In this document: one piece after another, positions 1-9,000 of the stretch
Numbering within the stretch: the first letter of the stretch is position 1
How the letters are laid out: each line of letters starts with the position of its first letter
Origin: Acidisphaera sp. S103
Lineage (GTDB): Bacteria; Pseudomonadota; Alphaproteobacteria; Acetobacterales; Acetobacteraceae
Direction of reading: 5' to 3'
Length of the DNA stretch: 34,869 nucleotides
Assembly: GCF_009765975.1 (NCBI RefSeq)
Contig: NZ_LMUJ01000031.1
Span: 1-34,869, forward strand
Made by a program: the position numbers and the translations under genes
Notes under the pieces: generated by a model
Told to the model about the DNA's origin: nothing
The model's database searches: none
The model's input: the letters and a program-made list of their open reading frames with translations, nothing else

Positions 1-42
1 CACCGCCCACCCCATGGCTCGCTCCTCCAGACCAAAATCCAG

Positions 43-90
43 AGTGTTACCCATGTGCCCGGTCTAAAGTGTTACCAATGTAGCCGGTCT
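43..90. repeat. Two tandem 23-bp direct repeats, possible insertion-sequence end
   Basis: Copies at 43-65 and 68-90 share 20 of 23 bases and have a 25-bp period (core AGTGTTACC then CCGGTCT). Closely spaced terminal repeats of this kind are transposase-binding sites at ends of IS21- and IS481-like elements, and the words GTGTTACC..ATGT and CCGGTCT look familiar from such ends. No transposase is in the window, so this would be the tip of an element lying to the left, or a relic. The family assignment is an inference from memory. Confidence 0.35.
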
Positions 91-98
91 GTACCGCC

Positions 99-160
99 CG
101 CCATCCACGCCTTTGTTTTAGCATGGTAAAGGCGTGGATACCGACCTCCGTCGGTATGAC
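99..160. repeat. Dispersed palindromic repeat, copy A
   Basis: The arms ATCCACGCCTTT (103-114) and AAAGGCGTGGAT (128-139) are perfectly complementary around a short loop. A second hairpin, ATACCGAC/GTCGGTAT (138-145 with 150-157), follows and ends in TATGACG. The same core recurs near 5937, 20099, 21153 and 34846, always outside genes. It is REP/BIME-like in form. Its function is unknown, but it lies just downstream of the crotonase gene on the minus strand and could act as a transcript-end hairpin. Confidence 0.7.
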
Positions 161-201
161 GAACGGGCTAATCGAAGGATCGGCATCAACGACCGCTGGT
201 A

Positions 202-1008
202 TCACACCACCGAATCCGGCGGGAACGACGGCTTGCGCTTCTCCTGATGCGACGCCAGGCCCTCCTTCACCTCGGGTCCGGTGAATCCCAGGAATTCCAG
301 CGCCAGCGACGCATCGAACGTCGGGCCGGCCTGCCGCAGCCAGTTGTTCAGCGCGTATTTGGTGAAGCGGATGGCGCTTTGCGCGCCCTCGGCCAGGCGG
401 GTCGCAATCTCCACCGCCTTGCCGTCCAGTTCGGTATCTTCCACCGCCAGGCTGATCAGCCCGATTCGTTCGGCTTCGGCGCCTAGCACCTGTTCGCACA
501 GCAGCAGATAGTATTTCGCCTTGGCCAATCCGCACAGCAGCGGCCAGATGATCGCCGCATGATCCCCCGCCGCGACCCCCAGCCTGGTATGGCCATCGAT
601 GATCCGGCAGTCCTTGGTTGCAATTGAAACGTCCGCCAGCATGCCGCAGACCAGCCCGGCACCAACGGCAACCCCACGCATCGCGCTGACCACCGGCTTC
701 GAGCAATTGATAACATTGTATACGATCTCCCGAGCCTCCTTCCATTGCCGGGTGCGGGCGGTGAAGTTGTCGATATTGTCCTGGACCATGCCGAAATCGC
801 CGCCGGCCGAGAACACCTTTCCAGCCCCCGTGATCACCACCGCGTTGACCGTCGGGTCGCGATCCACGTCGCGCCAGATATCGGCGAGTTCGCCATGCAT
901 GGCATCGTCGGCCGTGTTCATCCTGCCATTGTCCATGGTGATGCGCAGCACCTTCGGATGCGGCCGGTCGAAGCGCAGGCGGGTGTAGCGGGCGTAGGGG
1001 TCGGGCAT
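202..1008 (-). CDS. Enoyl-CoA hydratase/isomerase (crotonase) family protein
   Basis: The 268-residue protein has the crotonase fold: the first oxyanion-hole segment FSAGGDF at about 66-72 and the second, VAVGAG, at about 113-118. The start at 1008 is preferred over the more upstream ATG at 1065 because GGAGA lies about 9 nt before it and the protein then begins like its family. Aligned by eye to rat mitochondrial hydratase, both catalytic glutamates appear replaced (the motif is [12 protein letters not shown], with Tyr at the second Glu position). It may therefore be an isomerase, hydrolase or other crotonase-superfamily enzyme rather than a true hydratase. The substrate is probably an acyl-CoA thioester but cannot be named. 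It is divergent from the DehI-like gene, with a 121-bp shared control region. Confidence 0.85.
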   Translation of the reverse strand: MPDPYARYTRLRFDRPHPKVLRITMDNGRMNTADDAMHGELADIWRDVDRDPTVNAVVITGAGKVFSAGGDFGMVQDNIDNFTARTRQWKEAREIVYNVINCSKPVVSAMRGVAVGAGLVCGMLADVSIATKDCRIIDGHTRLGVAAGDHAAIIWPLLCGLAKAKYYLLLCEQVLGAEAERIGLISLAVEDTELDGKAVEIATRLAEGAQSAIRFTKYALNNWLRQAGPTFDASLALEFLGFTGPEVKEGLASHQEKRKPSFPPDSVV

Positions 1009-1129
1009 GGTTTGTTGTCTCCTCCTGGAACGTCCAGTGGTCTCCTTCATCCCGGACAGGGTCAAGGGGCGCCGTTGACCGCCGATGCCGTCCGCCGATA
1101 CTCAGCGCATCATCCAGGGAGACACGATC

Positions 1130-1978
1130 GTGGCCAGTCAACCGCAAGCCTTGCTCGCCGAATTGTCCGAGGACGCCGCGACCGGCCGGATCGCCGAGAT
1201 CTACGACAAAATCCGTCGTTTCTCCGGCGTGCCGTACGTGTCGTCGCTGCAGCGTTATCTGGCCACCATGCCGGGCGTGCTGGAATGGGCGTGGGACGCG
1301 GTCAGGCCGGCGATGGTGTCCGGCGCCATCCCCGAGACTGGCTGGCGTCTCGCTCGTTCCGTACGGCTGTCGCCCGCCGCGCCGATCGATCAGGCGACGT
1401 TGCGCGCCTGGGGGATCGATTCCGGGGCGTTGGCCGCCATCCGAAACATCGCCGAGAACTTCGTGCGGGTCTCGCCGGTGAACCTGATGACCGGCGCCTG
1501 CCTGGCCCAGTTGCTGAACGGCGCGAGTCCGTCCGGACCAGGATTCCCGAACACCTGGACTCCGCCCGCAATGCTGCCGCCGATGCCCGGCAACGCCGAT
1601 CCCGCGTCACTGCCGCCCGATCATCGCGCCGTTTTGATGCGCTTCGCCACCGAGGTGGACGGCAGGCCGTTCCTGCCGGCGCTGTACCGGCAGATCGCTC
1701 ATTGGCCCGCCGTCCTGTCCTGGCTGGCCGACGAACTCGCCCCCCGCTTCGCCGCGCCCGCCACCGCGACAGCCCGAACCGATTTCCGCGCCGCCGCCAG
1801 GGAAGCCGCCCCGGATATCGTCGCCCGACTGCCGGGCGTGCCGGACTGCGCCCCGCCAGACGCGGACACCACGCGGCGCGTCCTGGCCACCATCGATCGC
1901 TACGCCGAAACCAGCCCGGAGATGACGATGTTTGGGCAACTGATCCTGGACGCCCTGCCGGAGGTGCGCGCGTCGTAG
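1130..1978 (+). CDS. DehI-like (group I haloacid dehalogenase family) two-repeat protein
   Basis: The 282-residue protein is mostly helical with two related halves: IYDKIRRF-GVPYV...LATMPGVLEWAW near 24-56 and LYRQIAHWPAVLSWLADELAP near 185-206. This pseudo-repeat, the length and the local wording resemble Pseudomonas putida DehI, recalled from memory. Dehalogenase function is doubtful: DehI uses an Asp just before its second-repeat N-W-P segment, and the matching stretch here (YRQIAHWP) has none. The GTG start at 1130 is preferred because GGGAG lies 8-13 nt upstream. An in-frame ATG at 1085 has no visible ribosome site. It ends 36 bp before the cytochrome gene and may share its transcript. 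An AhpD-like peroxidase-related fold is the main alternative. Confidence 0.6.
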   Translation: MASQPQALLAELSEDAATGRIAEIYDKIRRFSGVPYVSSLQRYLATMPGVLEWAWDAVRPAMVSGAIPETGWRLARSVRLSPAAPIDQATLRAWGIDSGALAAIRNIAENFVRVSPVNLMTGACLAQLLNGASPSGPGFPNTWTPPAMLPPMPGNADPASLPPDHRAVLMRFATEVDGRPFLPALYRQIAHWPAVLSWLADELAPRFAAPATATARTDFRAAAREAAPDIVARLPGVPDCAPPDADTTRRVLATIDRYAETSPEMTMFGQLILDALPEVRAS

Positions 1979-2014
1979 CCGTCTGCTATCATGACTTAAC
2001 AAAACCAGACAGGG

Positions 2015-3256
2015 ATGGCTTTGTCGAAAGCACGTATCATCGCGGCGGCCGTGGCGCTGCTGGTCGTGGGTGCCGGCGCGCTGCTGTGGCATCCTGCCAT
2101 CGCGCCGGTCGACACACACGCAGTCTTTTCGCACGAACAGGTCGCGCGTGGCGCGGAACTCGCCGCCATCGGCGACTGCTCGGTCTGCCACACAGCCACC
2201 AACGGCCAGCCCTTCGCCGGCGGGCGAGGCGTACCGACGCCGTTCGGCACCGTCTATGCGACGAACATCACGCCGGACCCCGAAACGGGGATAGGCCGCT
2301 GGTCCGAGGCGGCGTTCAAGCGTGCGATGCGGGACGGGATCGACCGAGCGGGGCATCATCTGTATCCGGTGCTGCCGTATCCGCATTTCACCAGGGCGAC
2401 CGACGCCGACATCGCCGCGATGTATGCGTTCCTGATGACCCGCCCTGCGGCTCACGCCACCGCACCGTTGAACCAACTGCCATTCCCGCTCAACCAGCGC
2501 TTCGTCCTGGCCGGCTGGAATCTGCTGTATCTCAGCCCCGGCCCCTGGCATCCGGACCCGGCGCACGATGCGGCCTGGAACCGCGGCAACTACCTTGTCG
2601 AGGCCATCGGTCACTGCGGCGCCTGCCACACCCCGCATAACGCCCTGGGCGCCGAAAGCAGCGGACAAACGCTGGCCGGTGGTCAGGCGGAGAACTGGTA
2701 CGCGCCGCCCTTGCAGTCCGCATCGCCTGCCGTGCGACCCTGGACCCAGGCTACGCTGGCGGATTACCTGCGCACTGGCTTCGAGGCCCACCACGGGGCC
2801 GCGGCTGGTCCGATGACGGCGGTCACCGATGAACTGGCCGGTGTCCCTGACTCCGATATCCAGGCGATCGCCACCTACATTGCCTCAATGATGCCGAAAA
2901 CGGCGCCCGAACCCGTCATGGCGCGCGCCGGCGGCGATCCGCATGCCGCGGCGATCTTCGCGGGCGCCTGCGCCGGCTGCCACGGTTCGGATGCGCCGAT
3001 GACCCGAGCGGGTGCGCCGTCACTGGCGCTCAGCACCGTGGTCAACGCGCCGACGCCGCAGGGTGCCATCCAGATGATCCTGAACGGCATTCCGTGGCGG
3101 GAGGGAAAGTCGGCACCCTACATGCCGTCCTTCGGTGCGGTGCTGACGGACGCGCAGGTGGCCGATCTCGCGAGCTATCTGCGGGCGACATACAGCGAAA
3201 AACCGGCCTGGACCGATGTTCCGGCCGAGGTGGCCAAGGCGAGGGGTTCATCATGA
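2015..3256 (+). CDS. Triheme cytochrome c subunit of a periplasmic dehydrogenase
   Basis: The 413-residue protein starts with a hydrophobic export/anchor segment (about 8-26) and has three covalent haem sites, CSVCH (55-59), CGACH (201-205) and CAGCH (319-323). This is the architecture of the cytochrome subunits of membrane-bound alcohol and aldehyde dehydrogenases. It should carry electrons from the molybdenum enzyme encoded next to it towards ubiquinone or a terminal oxidase. The stop overlaps the start of the [2Fe-2S] subunit (ATGA), so the three subunits are almost certainly co-translated. ATG 2015 has a poorly spaced AGGG; an in-frame TTG at 2021 is better placed and could be the real start, with no effect on the mature protein. 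Confidence 0.9.
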   Translation: MALSKARIIAAAVALLVVGAGALLWHPAIAPVDTHAVFSHEQVARGAELAAIGDCSVCHTATNGQPFAGGRGVPTPFGTVYATNITPDPETGIGRWSEAAFKRAMRDGIDRAGHHLYPVLPYPHFTRATDADIAAMYAFLMTRPAAHATAPLNQLPFPLNQRFVLAGWNLLYLSPGPWHPDPAHDAAWNRGNYLVEAIGHCGACHTPHNALGAESSGQTLAGGQAENWYAPPLQSASPAVRPWTQATLADYLRTGFEAHHGAAAGPMTAVTDELAGVPDSDIQAIATYIASMMPKTAPEPVMARAGGDPHAAAIFAGACAGCHGSDAPMTRAGAPSLALSTVVNAPTPQGAIQMILNGIPWREGKSAPYMPSFGAVLTDAQVADLASYLRATYSEKPAWTDVPAEVAKARGSS

Positions 3257-3705
3257 TCCGATTGAACGTCAACGGGCACGACCATGATGTCGATGCGGAA
3301 CCGGACACACCTCTGCTGTATGTCCTGCGAGACGATCTCGCGCTGAACGGCGCCAAGTTCGGCTGCGGTTTGGGCCAATGTGGCGCCTGCACCGTGATGG
3401 TCGACGGACGGGCGGTGTTCTCCTGCCTGACGCCGATCGCGCTGTTGCCTGGCCGCAACGTCCGTACCATCGAGGGCCTCGGTATGAACGCCGTGCAGCA
3501 GGCGTTCGTCGAGGAACAGGCGGCGCAATGCGGCTACTGCATCGCCGGCATGGTGATGCGCGCCCAGGCGCTGCTGGAGCACAATCCCAACCCCTCGGAG
3601 CAGGAGATACGCGACCAGATGGCGGTGAATCTGTGCCGCTGCGGCACGCATATGCGCATCCTCGCCGCGGTTCGCCGAGCCGCCGGCCGCGGGGTGAAGT
3701 CATGA
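3253..3705 (+). CDS. [2Fe-2S] small subunit of xanthine-oxidase-family dehydrogenase
   Basis: The 150-residue protein has two iron-sulfur clusters. The plant-ferredoxin-type cluster is ligated by C38, C43, C46 and C58. The second, helical domain carries CGYC (93-96) and CRC (128-130). This is the IorA/AldF/NicA-like small subunit that passes electrons from the molybdopterin site to the cytochrome. The ATG at 3253 overlaps the cytochrome stop by 4 nt, and the stop overlaps the large-subunit start the same way. No signal peptide is visible, so the subunit probably reaches the periplasm by hitch-hiking on the Tat signal of the large subunit, as in related enzymes. Confidence 0.93.
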   Translation: MIRLNVNGHDHDVDAEPDTPLLYVLRDDLALNGAKFGCGLGQCGACTVMVDGRAVFSCLTPIALLPGRNVRTIEGLGMNAVQQAFVEEQAAQCGYCIAGMVMRAQALLEHNPNPSEQEIRDQMAVNLCRCGTHMRILAAVRRAAGRGVKS

Positions 3706-5885
3706 CCGCCGTTCTGTCGCGCCGGACGCTGCTGGCGGCCGGGGGCGGGCTGGTCGTGGCGTTCTCGCTGCATGCGCAGGAACCGAAGCGGCCGGGCAGT
3801 CTGAAGGAAACACCCAGCCTGGATGCCTGGATCCGCGTCGCGCCGGACGGGCGGGTGACCGTGTTCACCGGCAAGGCGGAACTGGGGCAGGGGCTGACCA
3901 CCGCCCTGCTGCAAATCGCGGCCGAACAGTTGGACGTCGCGCCGAACCGGATCGAGCTGATCACCGCCGACACGATGCGGACTCCGAATGAAGGCTTCAC
4001 TGCCGGCAGTCACTCGATGCAGGACAGCGGCACCGCGATCCTGAACGCGGCAGCGCAGGTACGTGGCCTGCTGTGCGATGCGGCAGCGGCCGAATTCGGT
4101 GTCGCGGCGGATACGCTGACCACAGCCGACGGGTTGGTCCATGCGGCGGACGGCCGTGCCATCGGTTATGGCGAACTGGCGGCGAAGCTGAACCTGCACG
4201 TGGACGCCACCGCGAACAGTCCGCTGAAAGACCCGGCCGCATATCGTCTGATGGGCACGCCGATGCAGCGGATCGATATCCCGGCGAAACTGACCGGCGG
4301 CGCGTCCTACGTGCAGGATCTGCGCTTGCCCGGCATGCTGCATGCCAGGGTCGTCCGCCAACCCAGCTATGGCGCGACGCTGCTGGATTTCGACACCGGC
4401 CCGATCGAGCATATGCCAGGCGTCGTCAAGGTGGTGCGGGACGGCAGCTACCTCGCCGTTGTCGCGACGAAAGAATGGCAGGCCATCAAGGCGATGCGCG
4501 CTTTGGCCGCCGCGGCGAAATGGCAGGAAACCGCGTCGCTGCCGGATGAGGCAACGATTCTGGACACGTTGCAGGCCCTGCCGGTGAAGGACATCCCGGT
4601 GCTGACATGGCAGGCACAGGCGGGCGCGCCGGTGAAGCGGTTGAAGGCGCGCTACAGCCGTCCCTACCTGATGCATGGCGCCATCGGGCCATCCTGTTCG
4701 GTGGCTCAGTTCGTCGACGGAACGATGACGGTGTGGACCCACACACAGGGTGTGTTCCCGCTGCGCGCCGCCCTGGCCAGCCTGCTGCGGCTGCCGCCCG
4801 ATAAGGTTCACTGCATCCACACTCAGGGTTCGGGGTGCTACGGCCATAACGGCGCCGACGACGTTGCCGGCGACGCGGTGCTGATCGCTCGCGCCGTGCC
4901 GGGGCATCCGATCCGCGTGCAGTGGATGCGGGAGGACGAGCACACCAACGAACCCTATGGCTCAGCGATGATCGCCGAGGTCGAAGGTGCGATCGATGCC
5001 GATGGCCGCATCGTCGATTGGGACTACGCGGTCTGGAGCAACACCCATAACCGCCGCCCCAATATCGGTGGCCTGATGCTGCAGAACGCCGCGCTGTCGG
5101 ACAAGTTGCCGGTGCCACCGCCCGCGCCGATCCCGATGCCGGAGGGCGGCGGCGACCGCAACAGCAACCCGATCTACGCGCTGCCGAACGCGCGCGTCGT
5201 CTATCATTTCATTCCGCAGATGCCGGTGCGGATTTCCGCGCTGCGGTCGCTGGGCGCCTACCTGAACGTGTTTGCCATCGAAAGTTTCATGGACGAACTG
5301 GCGGAAGCTGCCAGGGCCGATCCGGTGGAATTCCGGCTGCGGCATCTGCAGGACGAACGGGCGAAGGCGGTGATCAGCCTAGCGGCTGAGAAATTCGGCT
5401 GGTCCGCCGGCAAGCGCGGCGACGGGCGAGGGTTCGCATTCGCCCGCTACAAGAACCTCGCTGCCTATTGCGCGATCGCACTGACTCTGGGCGTGGACCA
5501 CGAAACCGGACAGATCCGCCTGGGCCGTGTGGTCGCCGCCGTGGATAGTGGTCAGCCGGTCAACCCCGACGGCATCCGCCTGCAGATCGAGGGCGCCATC
5601 ATCCAGTCCGCAAGCTGGACACTGTATGAGCAGGTCCATTTCGACCGGAAACGAATCACAAGTTTCGATTGGAGCCGCTATCCTATCCTGCGGTTTCCCG
5701 CCGCACCGGACTCGATCGACGTGTACATCGTTCCCCGGCCGGGACTGCCGTTCCTGGGCACCGGAGAGGCAGGGCAGGGACCCACCAGCGCCGCCATCGC
5801 CAACGCCCTGAAAGACGCGGCGGGTGTGCGTCTGCGGCAAATCCCCCTGTCGGCGCCGGCGGTGAAGACGGCGATCGGGGTTTAG
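3702..5885 (+). CDS. Molybdopterin-binding large subunit, aldehyde or N-heterocycle dehydrogenase
   Basis: The 727-residue protein begins with a twin-arginine signal (SRRTLLAAGG, from residue 6), so the folded, cofactor-loaded enzyme acts in the periplasm. Typical xanthine-oxidase-family elements are GQGLTTALLQIAAEQL (about 60-75), the mid-protein GSGCYGHNGADD and ALRSLGAYLN segments, and the C-terminal GTGEAGQGP with the probable catalytic glutamate at E689. The organisation cytochrome, small, large matches acetic-acid-bacterial AldFGH and is also close to isoquinoline 1-oxidoreductase (IorAB) and nicotinate hydroxylase. The sequence does not tell an aldehyde from a heterocycle substrate. 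The ATGA overlap with the small subunit indicates a single operon. Confidence 0.9.
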   Translation: MTAVLSRRTLLAAGGGLVVAFSLHAQEPKRPGSLKETPSLDAWIRVAPDGRVTVFTGKAELGQGLTTALLQIAAEQLDVAPNRIELITADTMRTPNEGFTAGSHSMQDSGTAILNAAAQVRGLLCDAAAAEFGVAADTLTTADGLVHAADGRAIGYGELAAKLNLHVDATANSPLKDPAAYRLMGTPMQRIDIPAKLTGGASYVQDLRLPGMLHARVVRQPSYGATLLDFDTGPIEHMPGVVKVVRDGSYLAVVATKEWQAIKAMRALAAAAKWQETASLPDEATILDTLQALPVKDIPVLTWQAQAGAPVKRLKARYSRPYLMHGAIGPSCSVAQFVDGTMTVWTHTQGVFPLRAALASLLRLPPDKVHCIHTQGSGCYGHNGADDVAGDAVLIARAVPGHPIRVQWMREDEHTNEPYGSAMIAEVEGAIDADGRIVDWDYAVWSNTHNRRPNIGGLMLQNAALSDKLPVPPPAPIPMPEGGGDRNSNPIYALPNARVVYHFIPQMPVRISALRSLGAYLNVFAIESFMDELAEAARADPVEFRLRHLQDERAKAVISLAAEKFGWSAGKRGDGRGFAFARYKNLAAYCAIALTLGVDHETGQIRLGRVVAAVDSGQPVNPDGIRLQIEGAIIQSASWTLYEQVHFDRKRITSFDWSRYPILRFPAAPDSIDVYIVPRPGLPFLGTGEAGQGPTSAAIANALKDAAGVRLRQIPLSAPAVKTAIGV

Positions 5886-5936
5886 AATCCGATACGAAAT
5901 AATCGAGCCTTCAACCGCACGGCACCGGCCTCTCAT

Positions 5937-6024
5937 CGTCATGGTGGGCGCTAGGCCCGCCATCCACGGCTTGCAGTACTGCTCCCGGAAAGGCGTGGAT
6001 GGCCGGCCTGCGCCGACCATGACG
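5937..6024. repeat. Dispersed palindromic repeat, copy B
   Basis: The outer arms CGTCATGGT (5937-5945) and ACCATGACG (6016-6024) pair. Inside, CCGCCATCCACG pairs imperfectly with AAAGGCGTGGATGGCCGG. It sits between the convergent ends of the molybdenum-hydroxylase operon (+) and the acyltransferase-fusion operon (-), where a long hairpin could end both transcripts. Confidence 0.75.
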
Positions 6025-6048
6025 GGAGCCCCGGTAGCCCGCTCACCC

Positions 6049-9000
6049 CTACGCTGCCACCTCTTCCCGTTCCGTCCGCGCTCCGGCCATCACCTGCACC
6101 GCCGGATAGTCGATTTTCCCCGTCCCCAACAGCGGCACCTTGTCCACCACCATCACCTCCCGAGGCACCTGGATCTCCGCCACGCCACGCTCCCGAGCGG
6201 CGGCCAGCAACACTCGCGCCTCGGCATCCCGCTGGTTGGTCACCAGCAGCAGTCTCTCGCCCTTGCGCGCATCCGGCACCGTAATCACCGCGTGGACTGC
6301 ATCGGACCAAACCGCGTTCGCCAGCCCCTCGGCCGCTGCCAGCGACACCATTTCGCCACCGATCTTGGCGAATCGTTTTGCGCGGCCCTTGATCGTCACG
6401 AAGCCAACCTCATCGATCGCAACGATGTCGCCCGTGTCGTACCACCCGTCCGTCGGCGGCTCCAGCACGCCGGGCGCGTCGGCGCGCAGGTAGCCCAGCA
6501 TCACGTTGGGTCCGCGCACGAACAGCCGGCCGCCATCGTCGATGCCGGGAACCGGTTCCAGCCGCGCCTCGATGCCCGGCAGCAGGCGGCCGACCGAACC
6601 TGCCCGAGCGTTGCCCCACGTATTCAATGCCAGCACCGGCGCGGTCTCGGTGACACCATAACCCTCGAAGATCGGTTTCTTGAAATGATCCATGTAGGCG
6701 GCACGAGTCTCCGGCCGCACTTTCTCGGCGCCGGCGAAGATATAGCGTAACGATTGCAGGTCCAGCGCATTGCCCTTGCGCGCGTAGCCCGTCAGGAACG
6801 TATCGGTGCCGAACATGATGGTGGATTGTTCCGCGTACACCATCTCCGGCACGATCCGGTAGTGCAGGGGGGACGGATACAGGAACACCCGCACGCCATA
6901 CATCAGCGGCAGCAGCGTCGCGGTCATGCCGAACGAGTGAAACATCGGCAGCGCATTGAACACCCGGTCCGACGGATTGAAGTCCACCACCGACCGCAAC
7001 TGCGCGCAGTTCGCCAGCAGCGCGCGATGACTGTGCACGACCCCCTTCGGCGTGCCCTCGGACCCTGATGTAAACAGCACCAGAGCCGGTGACCCGGCAT
7101 CAACAGCCGCACCCGGCAACCGTTCCGGATGCCGCGCCGCCAGCTTCCCGCGCAGCTTGTCCAGCAACCCGATCGAATCCCGCACGTCCTCCAGGTAAAC
7201 GAAACGAATTTTTGCGCTCACCGACTCCACCAGCCGCTCCAGCTTGCCCTTCTGCACGGCCCGCCGAGACGTGAGGATCGTCTCGATGCCCGCGGCCGCG
7301 CAGCAGGACAGCATGCCGTCAGCGCCGGTGGTGAAGTTCATCATCGCCGGCACGCGGCCCTGGGATTGCAGCGCGAAGAACGTCACGAGGGTGCCCACGG
7401 CGTTCGGCAGCATCACCCCGACATGCTCACCCGGCCGCGTGAACGCCGCCAGTTTCCGCCCCAGTACCACACTACCCAGGATCAGCCGGCCATAGCGCAG
7501 TTCCGTCAGCGTGGCGCCACCGGTTTCATTGGGAACGATGTCGGCAACGACCGGCAATCCCCGATCATACAGGCGCCGGGCATTCAGCAAGGCACCGAAC
7601 AGGCTGTGCCGTAGCCGTTCGGGGCGGAACGCGGCGTTTGTCATGATATCCTGCATGATGCGCCCCAGCGCCGCCCGCCGCTCGCGTCCCTTCAGCGCGG
7701 CCGGTACCTCGGGCCGCACCGGTGGCAGCACCGTCAGGCTGACGTGGGGAAACCACCGAAGCTTCAGCTTGCCCTGCATCCGAGATGTCTTGTGAAACTG
7801 CAAACCATCGATGCGAACCGGAATGATCGCCGCGTCCGCCCGATCCGCGATCAGGCCGGGGCCATCATAAATCTTCATCAGCGCGCCGGTCAGCGTGATC
7901 CGTCCCTCGGGGAAGATCGCCAGCCGCCGTCCGTCGCGCACCGCTTTCACCATCGCGCGTATCGCCATCGGATTGGTCGGATCAACCGGGAAAACATCAA
8001 GGATATACTTCAGAAACCAGAATCGCCGAGCCTGTTCGGTGTCGATGGCGAAGACGATGTCGCCGGGGATGAAAGCGGCGACAAGGCAGCCGTCGAGGAA
8101 CGACAAATGGTTGATGACCAGGATCGATCGCGCACCGGCGTGGGCCAGGTTTTCCAGTCCTTCGATGCGAGTCACGTGGAACAGGCGGAAATACCATTGG
8201 AACAGCGCGCGAAAGACGGTTTGCGGCAACAGGCGAACGATCCAGACAGCAACGGCGAAGTTTGCTACGGCGGCGACTTGCAGCACACGGGGTGACGAGA
8301 CATGCGCGGCGGAGAACCCGGCGACAAACACGGCGCCCGCCACCATGAACACGGCGTTGATGATGTTGTTGGCAGCGATGGTGCGGGCGCGATGCGACGG
8401 CTCCGACTGCTCCTGCACGATGGCATACAGCGGCACAGAATACAGGCCGCCGCACATCGCCAGCAACAACAGATCGATCAGCATGCGCCAGCCGGCCACC
8501 GCATGCAGGATGGCCGACACGCTGATCAGCCCGTGGGCGCTGATCACCGTCGCGCCGAAATCCCAGGTGAACACGGTGATGCCGAACGCCGCGAACGGGA
8601 CGTAACGGGCGCTGACCTCGCCATGCAGCAACCGCGAGCACAGCATCGATCCGATCCCGACGCCGACGGCGAACATTGTGAGCAACAACGTCACCACATG
8701 GCCGTCCGCCCCCAGTGCATCACGGGTGATCGTGGGAAATTCCGACAGTAGCGTGGCGCCGATCGCCCAGAACCAGCTCAGGCCCAGGATCGAGAGCCAC
8801 ACCGAACGGTTGGCCGTCGCCTGACGCGTCACCGAGATCGTTTCGCGCAGGATGTTCCAGCCGATCCGCAACGAACTATCCGCCGCCGGCGCCCGCGGCA
8901 CCCCGAACGCGGCTGCCAGGCCCAGCAGCGACACACCGACACCGGCCGCGCCGACGATGAGAGGGCCGCCATCCAGCAACGCCAGCGCGCCGCCCGCGAC

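Noticed and set aside
43..90. Start of a CRISPR array
   Set aside because: There are only two copies with a 2-bp spacer and no cas genes, so it cannot be an array.
745..2640. A plus-strand open frame of more than 600 codons across the crotonase and DehI genes
   Set aside because: It crosses two well-supported genes in another frame, is very rich in Arg, and has no recognisable domain. Long spurious frames are common at this GC content.
3534..4943. A minus-strand frame of about 470 codons opposite the molybdenum subunit
   Set aside because: It is antisense to a gene with clear cofactor motifs, and its composition (many Arg, His, Gln) is that of a shadow frame.
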